NCBI GenBank assembly: GCA_902729315.2
Contig: LR746268.1
Coordinates: 4,023,501 to 4,087,500, forward strand
Reading direction: 5' to 3'
DNA length: 64,000 nucleotides
Source: Spirodela intermedia
Lineage: Eukaryota > Streptophyta > Magnoliopsida > Alismatales > Araceae
In this document: one piece after another, positions 1-11,497 of the stretch
How the letters are laid out: each line of letters opens with the position of its first letter
Position numbering within the stretch: the first letter of the stretch is position 1
Made by a program: the position numbers and the translations under genes
Notes under the pieces: generated by a model
What the model saw: only the letters and a program-made list of their open reading frames with translations
What the model was told of the DNA's origin: nothing
The model's database searches: none

Positions 1-79
1 GGCATAGTAAATTAACCATTGCATTATTTTCCATCCCCGAGAGTTTATTGATCAAACACTATCTTCATTAATTGGCTAG

Positions 80-1722
80 GTGTTTGAACTATTACGTGAG
101 CAGCTGTGGTACAGGCCCAATGCTGGAATATACATTAAGCTTATTGTCATGCTTGGAAAATGTAAGCAACCGGAAAGAGCCCAAATTCTCTTCCAAGCCA
201 TGGTTGAAGAAGGTTGTATGATAAATCACGAGGTCTATACTGCTCTTTTATCAGCCTATAGCAGGAGTGGCCTTTTTGAGAAGGCATTTTCTCTACTTGA
301 CATAATGAAAAGTTCCGATGGATGTCACCCTGACGTTTACACGTACTCTATTCTCATTAAATCTTGCCTTCAAATGTTTGAGTTTGAGAAAGTTCAGAGT
401 TTGCTTGTCGATATGAAGAGCTTGGGTATTAGACCTAATACCATCACATACAACACACTTATTGACGCTTATGGTAAAGCAGGAAGGTATGAACTGTCAC
501 TTGTAAATTATTTTGTTACATGTTGAGATTTCTACAAATAAAAACTAAGTTTTTTTGGTTGAGGAAGAAAATGAGTAAAATATTTCATTTGTACCATATT
601 GTTGCTTAAAGGGATATATTTTATTTATTCGTGAGGCATCTATTTTTCAAGACCCTCACGCAGGCTTTCATATGTGAACCCTTGTTGAACCAACCCACCC
701 ATAGCTTGTCCTCTATATTGGCCTGTGGGATTCGTGGGCTAGAACAAATACCATCTACACTAGGTCCTTTCAATCATCGATATTTCTGTCAAATCTTCAC
801 TTCGATTGTGGCACAAGCATCCTGCAACTAATTAACATGCGAATCAGACAGAGTTCTGTCAGCTTCGAGATAATGTTTAGTTATGTCAATTATCCATGTT
901 ATCATCTACTGATATTTGGTTGCGTTTTGAGTTATGTCAGCTTGGTATATTGGTTGCATTTTCATATTTCACTACAATATCATTTTATGGTTCTCTTAAA
1001 GGTTTGCTGAGATGGAGTTGGCACTAGTGGAGATGCTTCAGCAACGGAATTGCAAGCCTGATGTGTGGACCATGAACGCTACTCTTCGAGCCTTTGGTGG
1101 CAGTGGGCAAATTGAGACAATGGAGCACTGCTATGACAAGTTTCGGGGCTCTGGTATCTCACCCAACATAAAGACCTTTAATATTCTTCTTGATTCATAT
1201 GGCAAAGCCAAAATGTACGAGAAGATGAGCTCTGTGATGGAGTTCATGCAAAAATATTATTTTTCTTGGACCATTGTCACATACAATGTAGTAATCGATG
1301 CATTTGGAAGAGCTGGGGACCTCAGACAGATGGAATACCTCTTCAGATTGATGAAATCGGAAGGAATCAAACCCAACTGTGTCACCCTGTGCTCTCTTGT
1401 ACGAGCATATGGAAGAGTCGGTGCAGTGGATAAAATCGGAGGAGTTCTGAGACTTATTGAAAACTCAGATGTATTGTTGGATACTGTTTTCTTCAATTGC
1501 TTGATGGATGCATATGGTAGAGCTGGTTGTCTGGCGGAGATGAGAGGAGTGCTGGAGATGATGGAGGGAAGAGGATGCAAACCAGATAAGATAACCTACA
1601 GTACAATGATTAAAGCCTACTCTAGCAAAGGAGTGGCTGATCGTGTTAAAGATATTTACGGTTTCAGTGCAGAGGACATCGTTCTGTCAGGAAGAAAGTC
1701 TAATATTCGTCTGCGAGAATAA
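80..1722 (+). CDS. P-class pentatricopeptide repeat protein, 5' part outside window
   Basis: Two exons, 80-486 and 1002-1722, encode the last 375 residues. An in-frame TAG at 77-79 lies directly before position 80, so 80 is a splice acceptor (ctag|GTG) and the start codon is outside the window. The intron 487-1001 splits an AGG codon (phase 2) with gtatg and aaag borders. About ten 35-residue PPR motifs can be read (for example NTITYNTLIDAYGKAGR and WTIVTYNVVIDAFGRAGD). There is no DYW or E domain, so this is P class. From memory the sequence closely follows Arabidopsis At3g53170, also a P-class protein. P-class PPRs usually bind organelle RNA, but the target peptide is not visible here and the RNA target is unknown. 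The stop is TAA at 1720-1722. A poly-T run near 1905-1922 lies in the probable 3' UTR. Confidence 0.9.
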
Positions 1723-2790
1723 GTCAACTCTTGACATTGATATCAATTACCACATCTCAGATGGGTTATAAATTATGATTTTCTATTGCATGGACGCTTT
1801 CAGCACTAGATTTGAGAAAGCTTTTGAGCTTTTGTCACTGTCTACTTCTGCAAAGAGATTATGCCATACGATATGAATGGATTTTGATGAGAGGTGATTC
1901 ATGGTTTTTTTTTTTTTTTTTTTACTGGGATCACTACATGCCAGTAGATTCGGTTCACCTTCTCTCGTCTACTGACCTCATGATCTTCATGGTCTGGAAG
2001 ATTCCTTCAACTTTGGAAATATTCCTTATCTCGGTCACTTCGATTTATACCAGATATAAAGTGGCAGCCGCACACAGATACAGAAGCCATAACCTATGAG
2101 GGTGGCATGAAGTTGACACTAGTGAATTCGTGGACCGACTGTATTTTGCTCTTCCCATTTGGTTCCAATTAGGCATTGTGTTGCTGCATTCTTTTTCTGA
2201 CTATCGTATATATTATATCAAATATGGAAAATGTTTGTGTAGATTGCTCGCAAGTAGAAACAGGATTGAGAAGTGAGATCCACAGTTCCAGAATTTTACT
2301 GGTCTCTTACTTGGGATGACACTCTTCTTCAATAGCACTGCCTTTTTCTTCAGTTTTCTGTCAGTGTCATCAGTTTTCCATGAAAGAGTTGCTGCCGTCC
2401 ATGATCAGAGTCTTCAGCTATCACTGTAATTGCTTTTTGGAAGAAAGGATTATTCCCCAAGAAGTGGCCGATGGGGAAGAAATCATATCCAGATAACAAA
2501 AGATCTTCCCATCTTCAATTGTCTAATGACCGCCCATGGATATGATCCAGAAAGTTCCCTCCCTGAGTATATTGGCCTCTGTCGTTTAGTTTATGGGTCC
2601 ATTGGGGAACTTCAGAATTATGACTGTGCTTGAAACGCGTTTGGTATCTTCAAGTGCGATGGCTTTGGTATGAACGACCCACAGGATAACAGGGAACTTC
2701 AAGCTTGAGAATACAGAACCTTCTCTTTAATGGAGTTCAAGTGGCTCCTTTGTGTTAAAGGGATCCATCTTCTTTCCTCGGCATCTCTCC

Positions 2791-2793
<3 letters not shown>

Positions 2794-2875
<82 letters not shown>
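2794..2875. repeat. (CT)n microsatellite, about 41 units
   Basis: Uninterrupted CT dinucleotides fill this interval. Open frames on both strands here are only Ser-Leu or Glu-Arg repeats and are not genes. Confidence 0.98.
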
Positions 2876-2876
<1 letters not shown>

Positions 2877-3638
2877 ACTTGGGATTCTCTGTACTTCTCT
2901 CATCCTTCTCTGTTTTCAGTACCCATGCTTGTCGCAGCCAAATGAGAGAGTTGAGTGCTCCTGTAAAAAGAACGGGACGCATCATCAATTTTCATTTTGT
3001 CTACAGAACAGTATTTTGGTGTCATAATATGATGTGGACCAAGTTTAAATAGTTTCCAAGCAAACTGTGCATAAGAAATAAAGATTCGTGCAAATAAATG
3101 CCCAGGAGGGTTTACTTTTTCACTCGCTACTGTCATCGACCATGTTCTTCTCCCTCTTCTCGATATAGCCCAAGTTGCTCATTTGACACGAGAGAACAAT
3201 TGAAATAGGATACATTTATAGACCTTTGACCCGTAGCCCAAGTTGCTCACTGATATCCGTCCATTTAGTTTTCTCGTAGAACGACCCACAACTTTTCCGT
3301 CACTGAGGAAGGATTCTAATTACGGCGCGGTCAACCTGTCGTATCCGATGATGACTGATGTGAACTGAAGAAATTATGGGCTGTACTGATGATCAAAGAA
3401 GGATGAAGACATCTACCTACCAGTGATCCATTCTCACGGGACCAAGAGTCAAACAATCCTAAAAATATTAATCGTTTGACAAAGAGAACGTTCCCAATCC
3501 TCTCTCCGTCATCTATTATATCACGAGCAGGAGCCAACCAATGACACCCTATCTGTAGCTGAGTTAGTCGCATAAGCCCGCCAATTCAGAGTTATTCTGA
3601 ATTGCTCCTTTCTCAAACCCCTGCCAATAGCAGAGTTT

Positions 3639-3672
3639 GAGAGAGAGCGAGAGAGAGAGAGAGAGAGAGAGA
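3639..3672. repeat. (GA)n microsatellite with one interruption
   Basis: GA dinucleotides with a single GC interruption, located about 300 bp beyond the WD40 stop codon, so possibly inside or near that gene's 3' UTR. Confidence 0.95.
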
Positions 3673-3976
3673 CGACTATCGTCGAACACTAAGATATAGT
3701 GATGCAGGTATAGACTAAGCAATTCACGGGCCATTTATGCATGCACTGGCGATCTCCAAGAAGTTGTCGGGAGATAAGATCACCACAAATCCAGAGGGTG
3801 GGGGGCACAGACCACAAGAACCTTATTACCCACAGTAATCCTTCTTCATGTTCATGTCGCAAAGATGGGGAGGGGGAACAGACATGGAAGGCTCCTCTGT
3901 ACAATATATGTGCAGTTTGACTTCGTGTCCTCTTCTGGGCATCGGCTGCTGCAGGCGGGGTCGTCGGCTTCCGTCC

Positions 3977-6900
3977 CTACAATGCATCGAGGTACTTGAA
4001 TATGTGCCTCCGCCCGTAGTGGAGCAAGCTGGCGTATATCCGGTCCCAAACTCCGATGTAGAGGGATTCTCCATCGGCGCTCAAGGAGAAGCCGGAGATC
4101 TCACCGAAGAAGTCGATCTCCTGCCGCCGCTGGTAGTTCTGCTTGGTGTTGTAGATGTGGACGAAGTCGGCCGGCTCCGCCATCATCATGAACTGCCCGT
4201 CGGAGGAGTACCGGATCGACCGGATCGCGCCGAGGTTGCCCTTCAAAACCGAGATGGCCGATGAGAGGTTCCTCACGTCCCACACCCGGCAAGTCTTGTC
4301 CTGGTTGCCCGTCGCGAAGGTCAGGCCGTCCGGATGCCATGCCGAGGAGAAGGAGAAATCCCGATGGCCCACCAGCCGAGAGACCACCTGTTCATAAAAA
4401 TAAATAAATAAATTTAGAAAACAAAAATGATTTGCAGGTCTAGACTTGGGTAAGCTTGACCCTTTTTAAAAAAAAAATCGAAATCAGGCTTTGGATTTGA
4501 GATGTTCAACTCTTGTCCCAAGAAGAGTCTTTCTCAAGATCGGAGAGGTTGACTTTCTTCCCGGAAACAGGCCTCGAATCTGGAATGCTTTAGACTTTTT
4601 GGTCGAAAACAGGCCTCGAATCCGGGGAATGCCTTTAGACTTTTTGGTCAAAAACAACCGCCACCCCTTTAACACTGGAGTTCAGTTTTTTTTTTCATTT
4701 CATTTTGTTTTCTGGGTCAAAAACCAATCTTTGTTTAGCGGTTCATGCGATTGCGTTTCGACTCACCTTCCCATCCCGTGAATCTATGAGTAGTCCCTCG
4801 CAGTGATCCCCAACGACTGTCACGAGTTTGCCGTCTGGACTGATAGAAGTGTGCTGTCATCAAGAAATGAGCAAAATAACAAATTCTTCATCAAGAGCTC
4901 CAAATCAATCACAACTCATCATTATAATTAATAACAGATAATTATTTTTTAAAAAAAGCATAGAAATTGCTCACATTTACAGGCCAGGGAAAACGAAAAT
5001 GATTCAAAAGCTGGTACTTCTCTACGTCGTATTCTCGTAAGCCCCCATCATTGTTCGACGCCATGAAACAATTACTTCCGCTGTAAAGAATTTCCCATTA
5101 TCTCATAATGAACACACATCAAGAGAGATAAGCGATAAAATTCTAGCGCGCGGTACCTCGGATTGGTGTATATTTCAATGGCATTGGTTATCGCGTTGTC
5201 CTCAAGAGTCATACGCGCACAGAAGCTGATCCCCCTTTGATTCAAATGCTGTAAAAAGACGCCAGCCAAAGTACATTTTTAATGAATAATACCCACCGTT
5301 TTTGGAAAGGAAAACATTGAGAGGAAGGGAAATTAGATTTCCTCGGATTAACCAGGCAACATTTAATCAAAACCGTTTAGGAAGCATGTCTTTGGGAGAA
5401 TCAAAACCACTGTATAACATCCATGTCATACCTGGGCTCATTTAATTTATTATGTTAACTTGCCCGTTCAAGTTGTTGACTTGCATATTGCTCCTTCCCC
5501 CCTACAGTGTACGCATGGAATCTGATCTCCCTAGATTATACATCTATTTTTTTTCTTTTTTACCCAAAATCAGATAGGGTCAATCCATTTTGGCTAGAAT
5601 CAGACTAGAACGATCTCACTTGACAGATTCATAGTGAATTGGACGATCGATCTGGGATCAGCTTGTTCTGGGCCAAATCAGCCAGCTGGGTGGGCCAGAA
5701 TGGCTTCGTACGTTGGACTCTGATAGTCCAATATTTTATTGGCATCTTGGAACGAGTTAACTTGAGATCGATTCATACCCAGTTGAAAGATCTAAATGGA
5801 GTCAGGTTTTGTAAATTGGCCTCTAGTGGTCCAATACTTTTTTGTCATGGTGGAATATTTATCCAGCAGTCAATCCTAGATTCAGCAGTCCCTCGCTCCG
5901 ATTGTCCAATCAGGCCAACTAGATCTTTGTCAAGATCGGAACAGGCACGGTCCATCAAGCCACCATCTACAGTCCAATGTACCTTGCCCCCTTTATTACG
6001 AGATATACTTCTGAATAGACTTTGTTCAAACTACTAAGGAGTCTTTAGAGGTGATGTTCATGTCAAATTTTATGCGGTGCATAGTAGAAGAATGAAGAAA
6101 GTTACTTCATGTGGAATGTTATATTCTTGTCAAATCTGATGCGGTGCAATGGTAGGAGTACAAAAAAAAAAAACAGCTTTAAGTATTAGAGATAACCGCA
6201 TTCAGTGGAAATATTAATAATCATAATAAAGCCAGGCTCAATCTACCTGTTACTCACAAACCGTCTTTAAAGGTAATGGTGGAAAATTTGTGTTAGTTTC
6301 ATCAATATGATTGGCATCAAACTAGTATACCATAAACCTTGAAGGACATCGAGGAAGAACAGATCCATGTGTCATTCCTCCAAACATCCAAGGAATGAAT
6401 CAACACTTTCCCCAACTTTCGGAGTTCACTGCTCTATTAGAGTTTCCCAAGTCCAACGAGACCGTTTAAATTCTCAAAGCCAGCCAAGAACGAGTCTTAA
6501 AGTTCTCCAAACACCATCGGCAACCAACGAATCTTAAGAACGAAGACCTCCAAAAATTCGGCCCCTGTGAATAAAACGAGTACTCTGACGTCTCACTCCA
6601 TATTCAATAAACCTGGCATATATAACTGTGTGACACATTCACAAGACAAAATTCTCCAAATGAGAACCAACGTCCCCCCTAACCAATAACTTACAACATT
6701 CTCTGTTGCATTGGATCATACGGACAGATCAATCAGGCCCAGTCTACTCTGAATAAGAATTCAGCTCGGCAAAGAAATTCATCCGAGCCTTTTCCATCCC
6801 CAATCAGCACCTATGGGCCCTCGAGACATGGCCTCATCATTCAGGATTCTCCCAATTTTACTGCTGAGTAAGCCAGATTCATCTTGACTCATCTAATTGC

Positions 6901-9672
6901 TAGTCGACCAATAAATCTTCTAATAGGAAGGGAACTAGGTTTCCCCTAACATTATTCTTTAGCGTTCGTGCTGGTTTCAACTAGAAATGCTCCTAAGAGC
7001 CACAAATGTTCCAATGATGAAACTACATGCAGTTAAAAAAATTGCAAAAACTAACCACATTCAACAAGATGCAAATGTTACATTTGGTCCTGAGATTAAG
7101 CATTATTTGGATCCAAGCATCACCTTTGGTTAACAGTAAAAATTAAACTAGCAATACTTCGCACTAACTGGAGCTTCGACTTAAATATAAAGAAAGCTCT
7201 CCGCAAAAAAAGTAATATGAAGGCCAAAAGCTTATATGATGCCAGGGAAATTGACCTAGGAGGCAACATATGTCCAGATGAAAAGCAGCGCCTTGGCCTC
7301 AGCAGTATGTTATGACAAGAAATGTTTGGCAAGCTTTCAACATAATAAATCCCAACAGCATATGACATCCCGACATGTTTCTATTGCCCTTGTTGTTCAA
7401 GGATATGGCAAATACCAGTGTTTCATCACAACAACCCACTTTACAAGGTTAATTCAGAAACCTTCGGTTCAAAGATCTCAAACTCCCCCAAAAAAGTTAC
7501 AGTGCGATGATCTCTAGTCATTACACAATTCTCTTCAGGTAATCTCAAGAGTTTATAAAGCATTGAAAGTTTATTAAGGATTTTGTTTTCCACATTTTCG
7601 CAGAAATTCCGGAAAAATGTTGAGAATGCAAAAACGAAGGCATAAAATCTTAAGTGCCCTTTTCCAACATATAAAAAAGCACAAGCATAAAATTTATTAA
7701 AGCGATTCCAGTATCACTTTAACAAATTTCGTTGAGTCAATCAAATCCACAAACATGGAAAGAAGTGAGTTCCCCAAGGGAAAATTTCATTCTAAAAGAG
7801 CAGGGATGCATATATGCAAATTATGTTCTGCTCACTAGAGAAAAAACAAAATAAATAAATACTTGCCTTACAAACTAATTCTCCCTGGAAGCCCCCTGCA
7901 ACTAGCAAATTATCCTTGACTGCGAGGGTACTGACTTGTGTTCCAGTGAATCCTTCCATCAAGCTTCCTTGATGTTTCTGAAAGAAATTGAGAAAATAAA
8001 TTAAAATGTGGAATCAAAGAATTTTATATTCTTTATATTCATACGAGAAAACCAAGAGGGCACACCTCAGATGGCGCCACGTGTCCAGAGAAGCTTAGAA
8101 CTTCAGACAGTTCATGGGATAGTGAAGACCAGTGAACGACTGCATTATTTGACATAAGGTAAACATTGTGTTTTGAAGTGGCCCAAACCAAATTCCTTAG
8201 CTGCAAAAGTACAAATAATAGGAAACGTGAGTTCGCCCTGGCGTAATTAAAGAACCTTATAATAAACACACAAAAATATGTAAGCACAAAATCAGCCACA
8301 GTCTCGGACATAAATAACAAAACAAGAAATAAAAATTAAAGAGATATTCTGAATTTCCAAAGCGCCAGAGAAATAGGACTTTTGACAACATATTTCTCAT
8401 GTCTGCAGAGCGGATTCCTTCATAGCATTCCATGTACCGAAGATTTATAAGGCTACAAGCACAGAACTACGTGCCAAACTATTTCTAGACAAAATATGCT
8501 GAATAGGTTCCGAAGTAAATCTCTTTTTGAGCTCCTGTGTCGGGGTGCATGCACCAACAAAACACCAAAACAATTTCTTTCAATATGAATGCCAACAATT
8601 TATGATACCATCCAACAAATATTCAAAACTGAGAAGAATCCTCACAGCTTTTCGGAAAAACGAAAGTAGAATCGTTTCAGACAACGAAACTTCAAATAGT
8701 TCAAGCACAAGACCGTGACCAAATAAAAGGGCAAGACTCACAGTTTAATAAGAAGAAGATTAGTATCCATAGGTTGGTCTCAGTTAATAAATCGGGAGAA
8801 ATCTTTTTACACGCCTATCACATAGGAAGATTGTTTATAAGGCATTCTACTTTGAGACTAGAGAACTGAATTATGAGTACATGAGTGGTTAAAAACATGG
8901 TGATGGAATTTCATGACCAAAAGACAGGCATTGTGAGTATGAAAAGAAATAAACACGGTTTTATGAAAATCAACAACCTGAAAATGGAGAATTGTGGGTT
9001 TCACCATTCTTGAGTTGTACTGGAAGTCATAATAGCTTCCACCTTGCTCCACTTGTTGGCATTCCTAATTAAGACAATCAAGTTCTCAAACAGCTGCCCA
9101 CTAAAACGCCACATCATATTCCCGAGGCAGGAAAAAGAAATAGTAACCTTGTCTGCAAGGTCCCCAGACGACGCAACGTTCTCATAGTTCTTGTATGATC
9201 CAATTCTAGTCCTTCTGTAGTCTTGTCTCGTTGAATTTAACCTGTCCCACTGGATCCCTTGAATATCCTTCCCTTTCCTGGCTTGGGCCGAAGATGTATC
9301 AGTCACCATGGTGAGCTGCTCACAATGAAAGAGGGTCAGGACGAGTCCACAAGATGCAAAAAGGGAGCAATGAACTACTTGGTTACACAACAACCACACG
9401 ATAAAAAATAATTGAAATGAAAAATAGAACCAGGAAGGAGCACATATGGAGCTAACTAATCCCATTCTGTTAGATGGGAAGATGCTATTTCAAGCTGAAT
9501 AAGGGTTCAGAAGTGCGAGTGGATGTCTTACAAGTTCATTCTCGTTCTCCACCTCGTTTCCAGTTGCACCCCTTGCATATAACAAACCATCATCCATCTC
9601 CTCTTCCAATGTGTTACCCATCTCCTCGTCGTCCATCATGTATTCAACTTCGTCGACCCCGTTGACTGACAT
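3977..9672 (-). CDS. WD40-repeat protein, complete, nine coding exons
   Basis: Exons in transcript order: 9672-9532, 9315-9148, 9064-8978, 8200-8066, 7977-7867, 5248-5157, 5080-4975, 4853-4767, 4387-3977. Together they are 1338 nt, giving 445 aa. The N-terminus starts MSVNGVDEVEYMMDDEE and is acidic. A conserved stretch (KGKDIQGIQWDRL) follows, then beta-propeller repeats. The clearest WD repeat is in the last exon: GHRDFSFSSAWHPDG followed by DKTCRVWDV. Size and order match the uncharacterised plant WD40 family related to fission-yeast C2A9.03 (Arabidopsis At3g13340/At1g36070 type, from memory). WD40 proteins are protein-interaction scaffolds; no specific role is known to me. The intron after exon 5 uses a GC donor. 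The gene is head-to-head with FAN1. Confidence 0.92.
4550..4656. repeat. About 2.5 tandem copies of a 43-bp unit in the last WD40 intron
   Basis: Units begin near 4550, 4592 and 4637. They share the core AAACAGGCCTCGAATC and the segment GACTTTTTGGTC. They lie wholly within intron 4388-4766, between the last two exons, and create short spurious open frames on both strands. Confidence 0.85.
5249..7866 (-). other. Large WD40 intron with a GC-AG splice pair
   Basis: This 2.6-kb intron follows the exon ending ...GTTTGTAAG. The next bases on the minus strand are gcaagt, so the donor is GC in an otherwise perfect AG|GCAAGT context. The acceptor is tttttacag at 5249. A 20-bp motif ending GATGCGGTGCA or a close variant occurs twice, near 6060 and 6135. 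No gene or recognisable element was found inside; the open frame 5639-6037 has no family features. Confidence 0.8.
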
Positions 9673-10108
9673 GCTGGCAGCAGCGTCAGAATCGTCTCCG
9701 GATAGTTTAAAACTTCAAGACGCCAACTTATTTCCGCGAAAAATCAGAAGAAACAACCCTCACGGCCGATTCTCTCCTCCGACTGCACGAGGGAAACACA
9801 ATTTCATTCCTTTGCAGCACAAATCAATTCCCACACTGACGATAATAACAAGCAAAAGAGAAAACCAAAGAAAGGAAAGAAGAACCCACAAGACGACCCA
9901 AAAAATAGTGAGATAAAAACACACGGTTCTTCAATCATCGTTCTATGAAAGAAGGCGTCCGCCAGAGATTCGAGATAGCCGGATCCAAGCAAACCCTAGA
10001 AGTTGACGCAAAATTTCTAGGGTACGGGGTTCTCCCCAGACAAAAAGAGGGGAAAAAAAAAACCTAAACAAAGACGACAAAAACAATCCACTCTAAAATT
10101 CCGCAAAC

Positions 10109-10204
10109 CTGAATTATATTCGGAAAATCTTCCACCAAATGCGGCCAAAGAGAGAAAAAAAGGAACCATCGGATCGGGGAAAAGGGGAAGGCTAAAGAAC
10201 TCAC
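10109..10204 (-). other. Possible 96-bp intron in the WD40 5' UTR
   Basis: On the minus strand CTCCC|gtgagtt at 10204 forms a strong donor. A pyrimidine-rich stretch and ataattcag|GTTTG at 10109 form a good acceptor. The interval lies about 440 bp upstream of the WD40 ATG. It is a prediction from splice consensus alone. Confidence 0.4.
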
Positions 10205-10440
10205 GGGAGCAAGCAAAAAGGGTGGACGCCGGTAGCTCCAACTACCCGGTTGCCGGCCTTTCCAATTCAACCTCTCAATCTATTCCACTGCCCCTTACGA
10301 TGGGCGCCTACTCTTCCATTTTCCCCGGTGCACGCCCGTTCTAGAAGGCACAGGCCGCCCCAATCTTATCCTGCCCTTTCAGAACACCGCAGTCGGGGGA
10401 CAAAGACGAAGAATAATCTACCGGTCGTGGTGTGCTGGTG

Positions 10441-10485
10441 GCGGCGCGGCGCGGCGCGGCGCGGCGCGGCGCGGCGCGGCGCGGC
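10441..10485. repeat. (GCGGC)9 pentanucleotide minisatellite
   Basis: Nine perfect GCGGC units in the divergent promoter. The open frames through it (Ala/Arg-rich) are artefacts of the repeat. Confidence 0.95.
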
Positions 10486-10648
10486 TGCTTATCGCCTGAG
10501 AGCCGCCCCTACTCTCTCTCTCTCTTCGGGAACGTCACCCATCGGCCCCCGCACGCCGCCCACAATCATTTCCCCTCCTCTGGGGCCCCCAACCGCCACC
10601 GCCTCTCTCTCCTCTCTCTCTGTCTTGGGCTTCCGCTTTTCGCGGCAC

Positions 10649-10654
10649 CACGTG
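10649..10654. promoter_or_regulatory. Palindromic G-box CACGTG
   Basis: CACGTG in the context ggcaCCACGTGGgc, the extended plant G-box bound by bHLH/bZIP factors. It sits in the GC-rich core of the divergent promoter. Function is inferred only from motif and position. Confidence 0.4.
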
Positions 10655-11444
10655 GGCATCGAGATTTTTTCTAACGGTGGGTTCGAGTACGCGGCGGGCG
10701 ACCAGATCAGACTGAGGGCATAATAAATACATTAGGAATAAACTCGTTTAAAATTCTGTAAACGACGACAAATTATTACCATTGAATTGAATTTGTTATA
10801 GATCCCCTCTCATGAATCAGCCCTATTCCACACCATTGAAGCGGGCATGGCGGGCCCATGCCTCATTGAACCCTTCATTCTGGTCGTTTTCTTTCTAATA
10901 GGGATAAATCCACCAATAAGATACACGATGAATAAAGTCGGTTAATTTTATGATTTATTTATTTATTATTATATTCACAATTCTATCGATGTATATTATC
11001 GATGGGGACGTGGTAACTCCAACATCAATCTCATCATAGTTTAAATAGAACTAAAACCGGGATGAAAATTATAAAAATGCTTCAATGCACGAATCATATA
11101 AGAATCATATTTATACGGGATAAGTATGTGGGGAGAGAGAGAGAGAGAGACGTCTAGTACCCTTTTCGAATTGATTTCGAACTCTAATTCCAAAAAGAAA
11201 TCGACGTGATTATGCTGCTCCACGTTGTTTTTTGTGAGATGTTTATTTTACACTTTTAAATTCAATAAAAATATAGATTTAAGAAATAAATTCACGCTAA
11301 TATTTACGACCATTACGGGTTCCACTACGCGGGAAAATGCGAAGAAAGTTCGCCCACAATGGCACTACTCCCCCGGCAATCACCTTCACAATATCGGACT
11401 TCCTTCCGCGGCAAGCTCAGGACCTCATCAACGGCATGCGGGGG

Positions 11445-11462
11445 CGGCGGCGGCGGCGGCGG
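11445..11462. repeat. (CGG)6 trinucleotide repeat just upstream of the FAN1 ATG
   Basis: Six CGG triplets end 35 bp before the chosen start codon. If translation began further upstream in the same open frame, they would encode alanines. With the chosen start they are 5' UTR. Confidence 0.85.
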
Positions 11463-11497
11463 TCCTCGTTTTCTCTCCCGCCGCGGTCGTCGGCTCC

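Larger units (their letters stand above)
1723..3976. other. Intergenic region between convergent PPR and WD40 genes
   Basis: This stretch holds the 3' UTRs of the PPR gene (+) and the WD40 gene (-), two dinucleotide microsatellites and otherwise AT-rich DNA. The short open frames here (for example 2430-2633 and 3848-4264) have no recognisable motif. Some overlap the microsatellites or the antisense of the WD40 exon. I see no further gene. Confidence 0.6.
9673..11497. promoter_or_regulatory. Divergent promoter region between WD40 gene and FAN1
   Basis: About 1.8 kb separates the two start codons of oppositely transcribed genes. A GC-rich core at roughly 10200-10700 contains a (GCGGC)n tract, CT-rich patches and a G-box. 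The FAN1-proximal half is AT-rich until about 11340, then turns GC-rich up to the FAN1 ATG. A (GA)n patch lies near 11134-11150. The arrangement suggests either two promoters or one shared bidirectional promoter. Transcription starts cannot be fixed from sequence. Confidence 0.6.

Noticed and set aside
2730-2988. Overlapping open frames on both strands with Ser-Leu and Glu-Arg repeats
   Set aside because: They are translations of the (CT)n microsatellite and lack any non-repeat domain.
3848-4397. Open frames on both strands across the last WD40 exon
   Set aside because: They are shadows of the WD40 exon 3977-4387, whose minus-strand frame has clear WD-repeat sequence.
5639-6037. 132-codon plus-strand frame in the large WD40 intron
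   Set aside because: Opposite strand to the host gene, no recognised motif, no splice or promoter support.
10250-10732. Ala/Arg-rich open frames in the divergent promoter
   Set aside because: High GC content and the (GCGGC)n repeat suppress stops; no conserved protein features.
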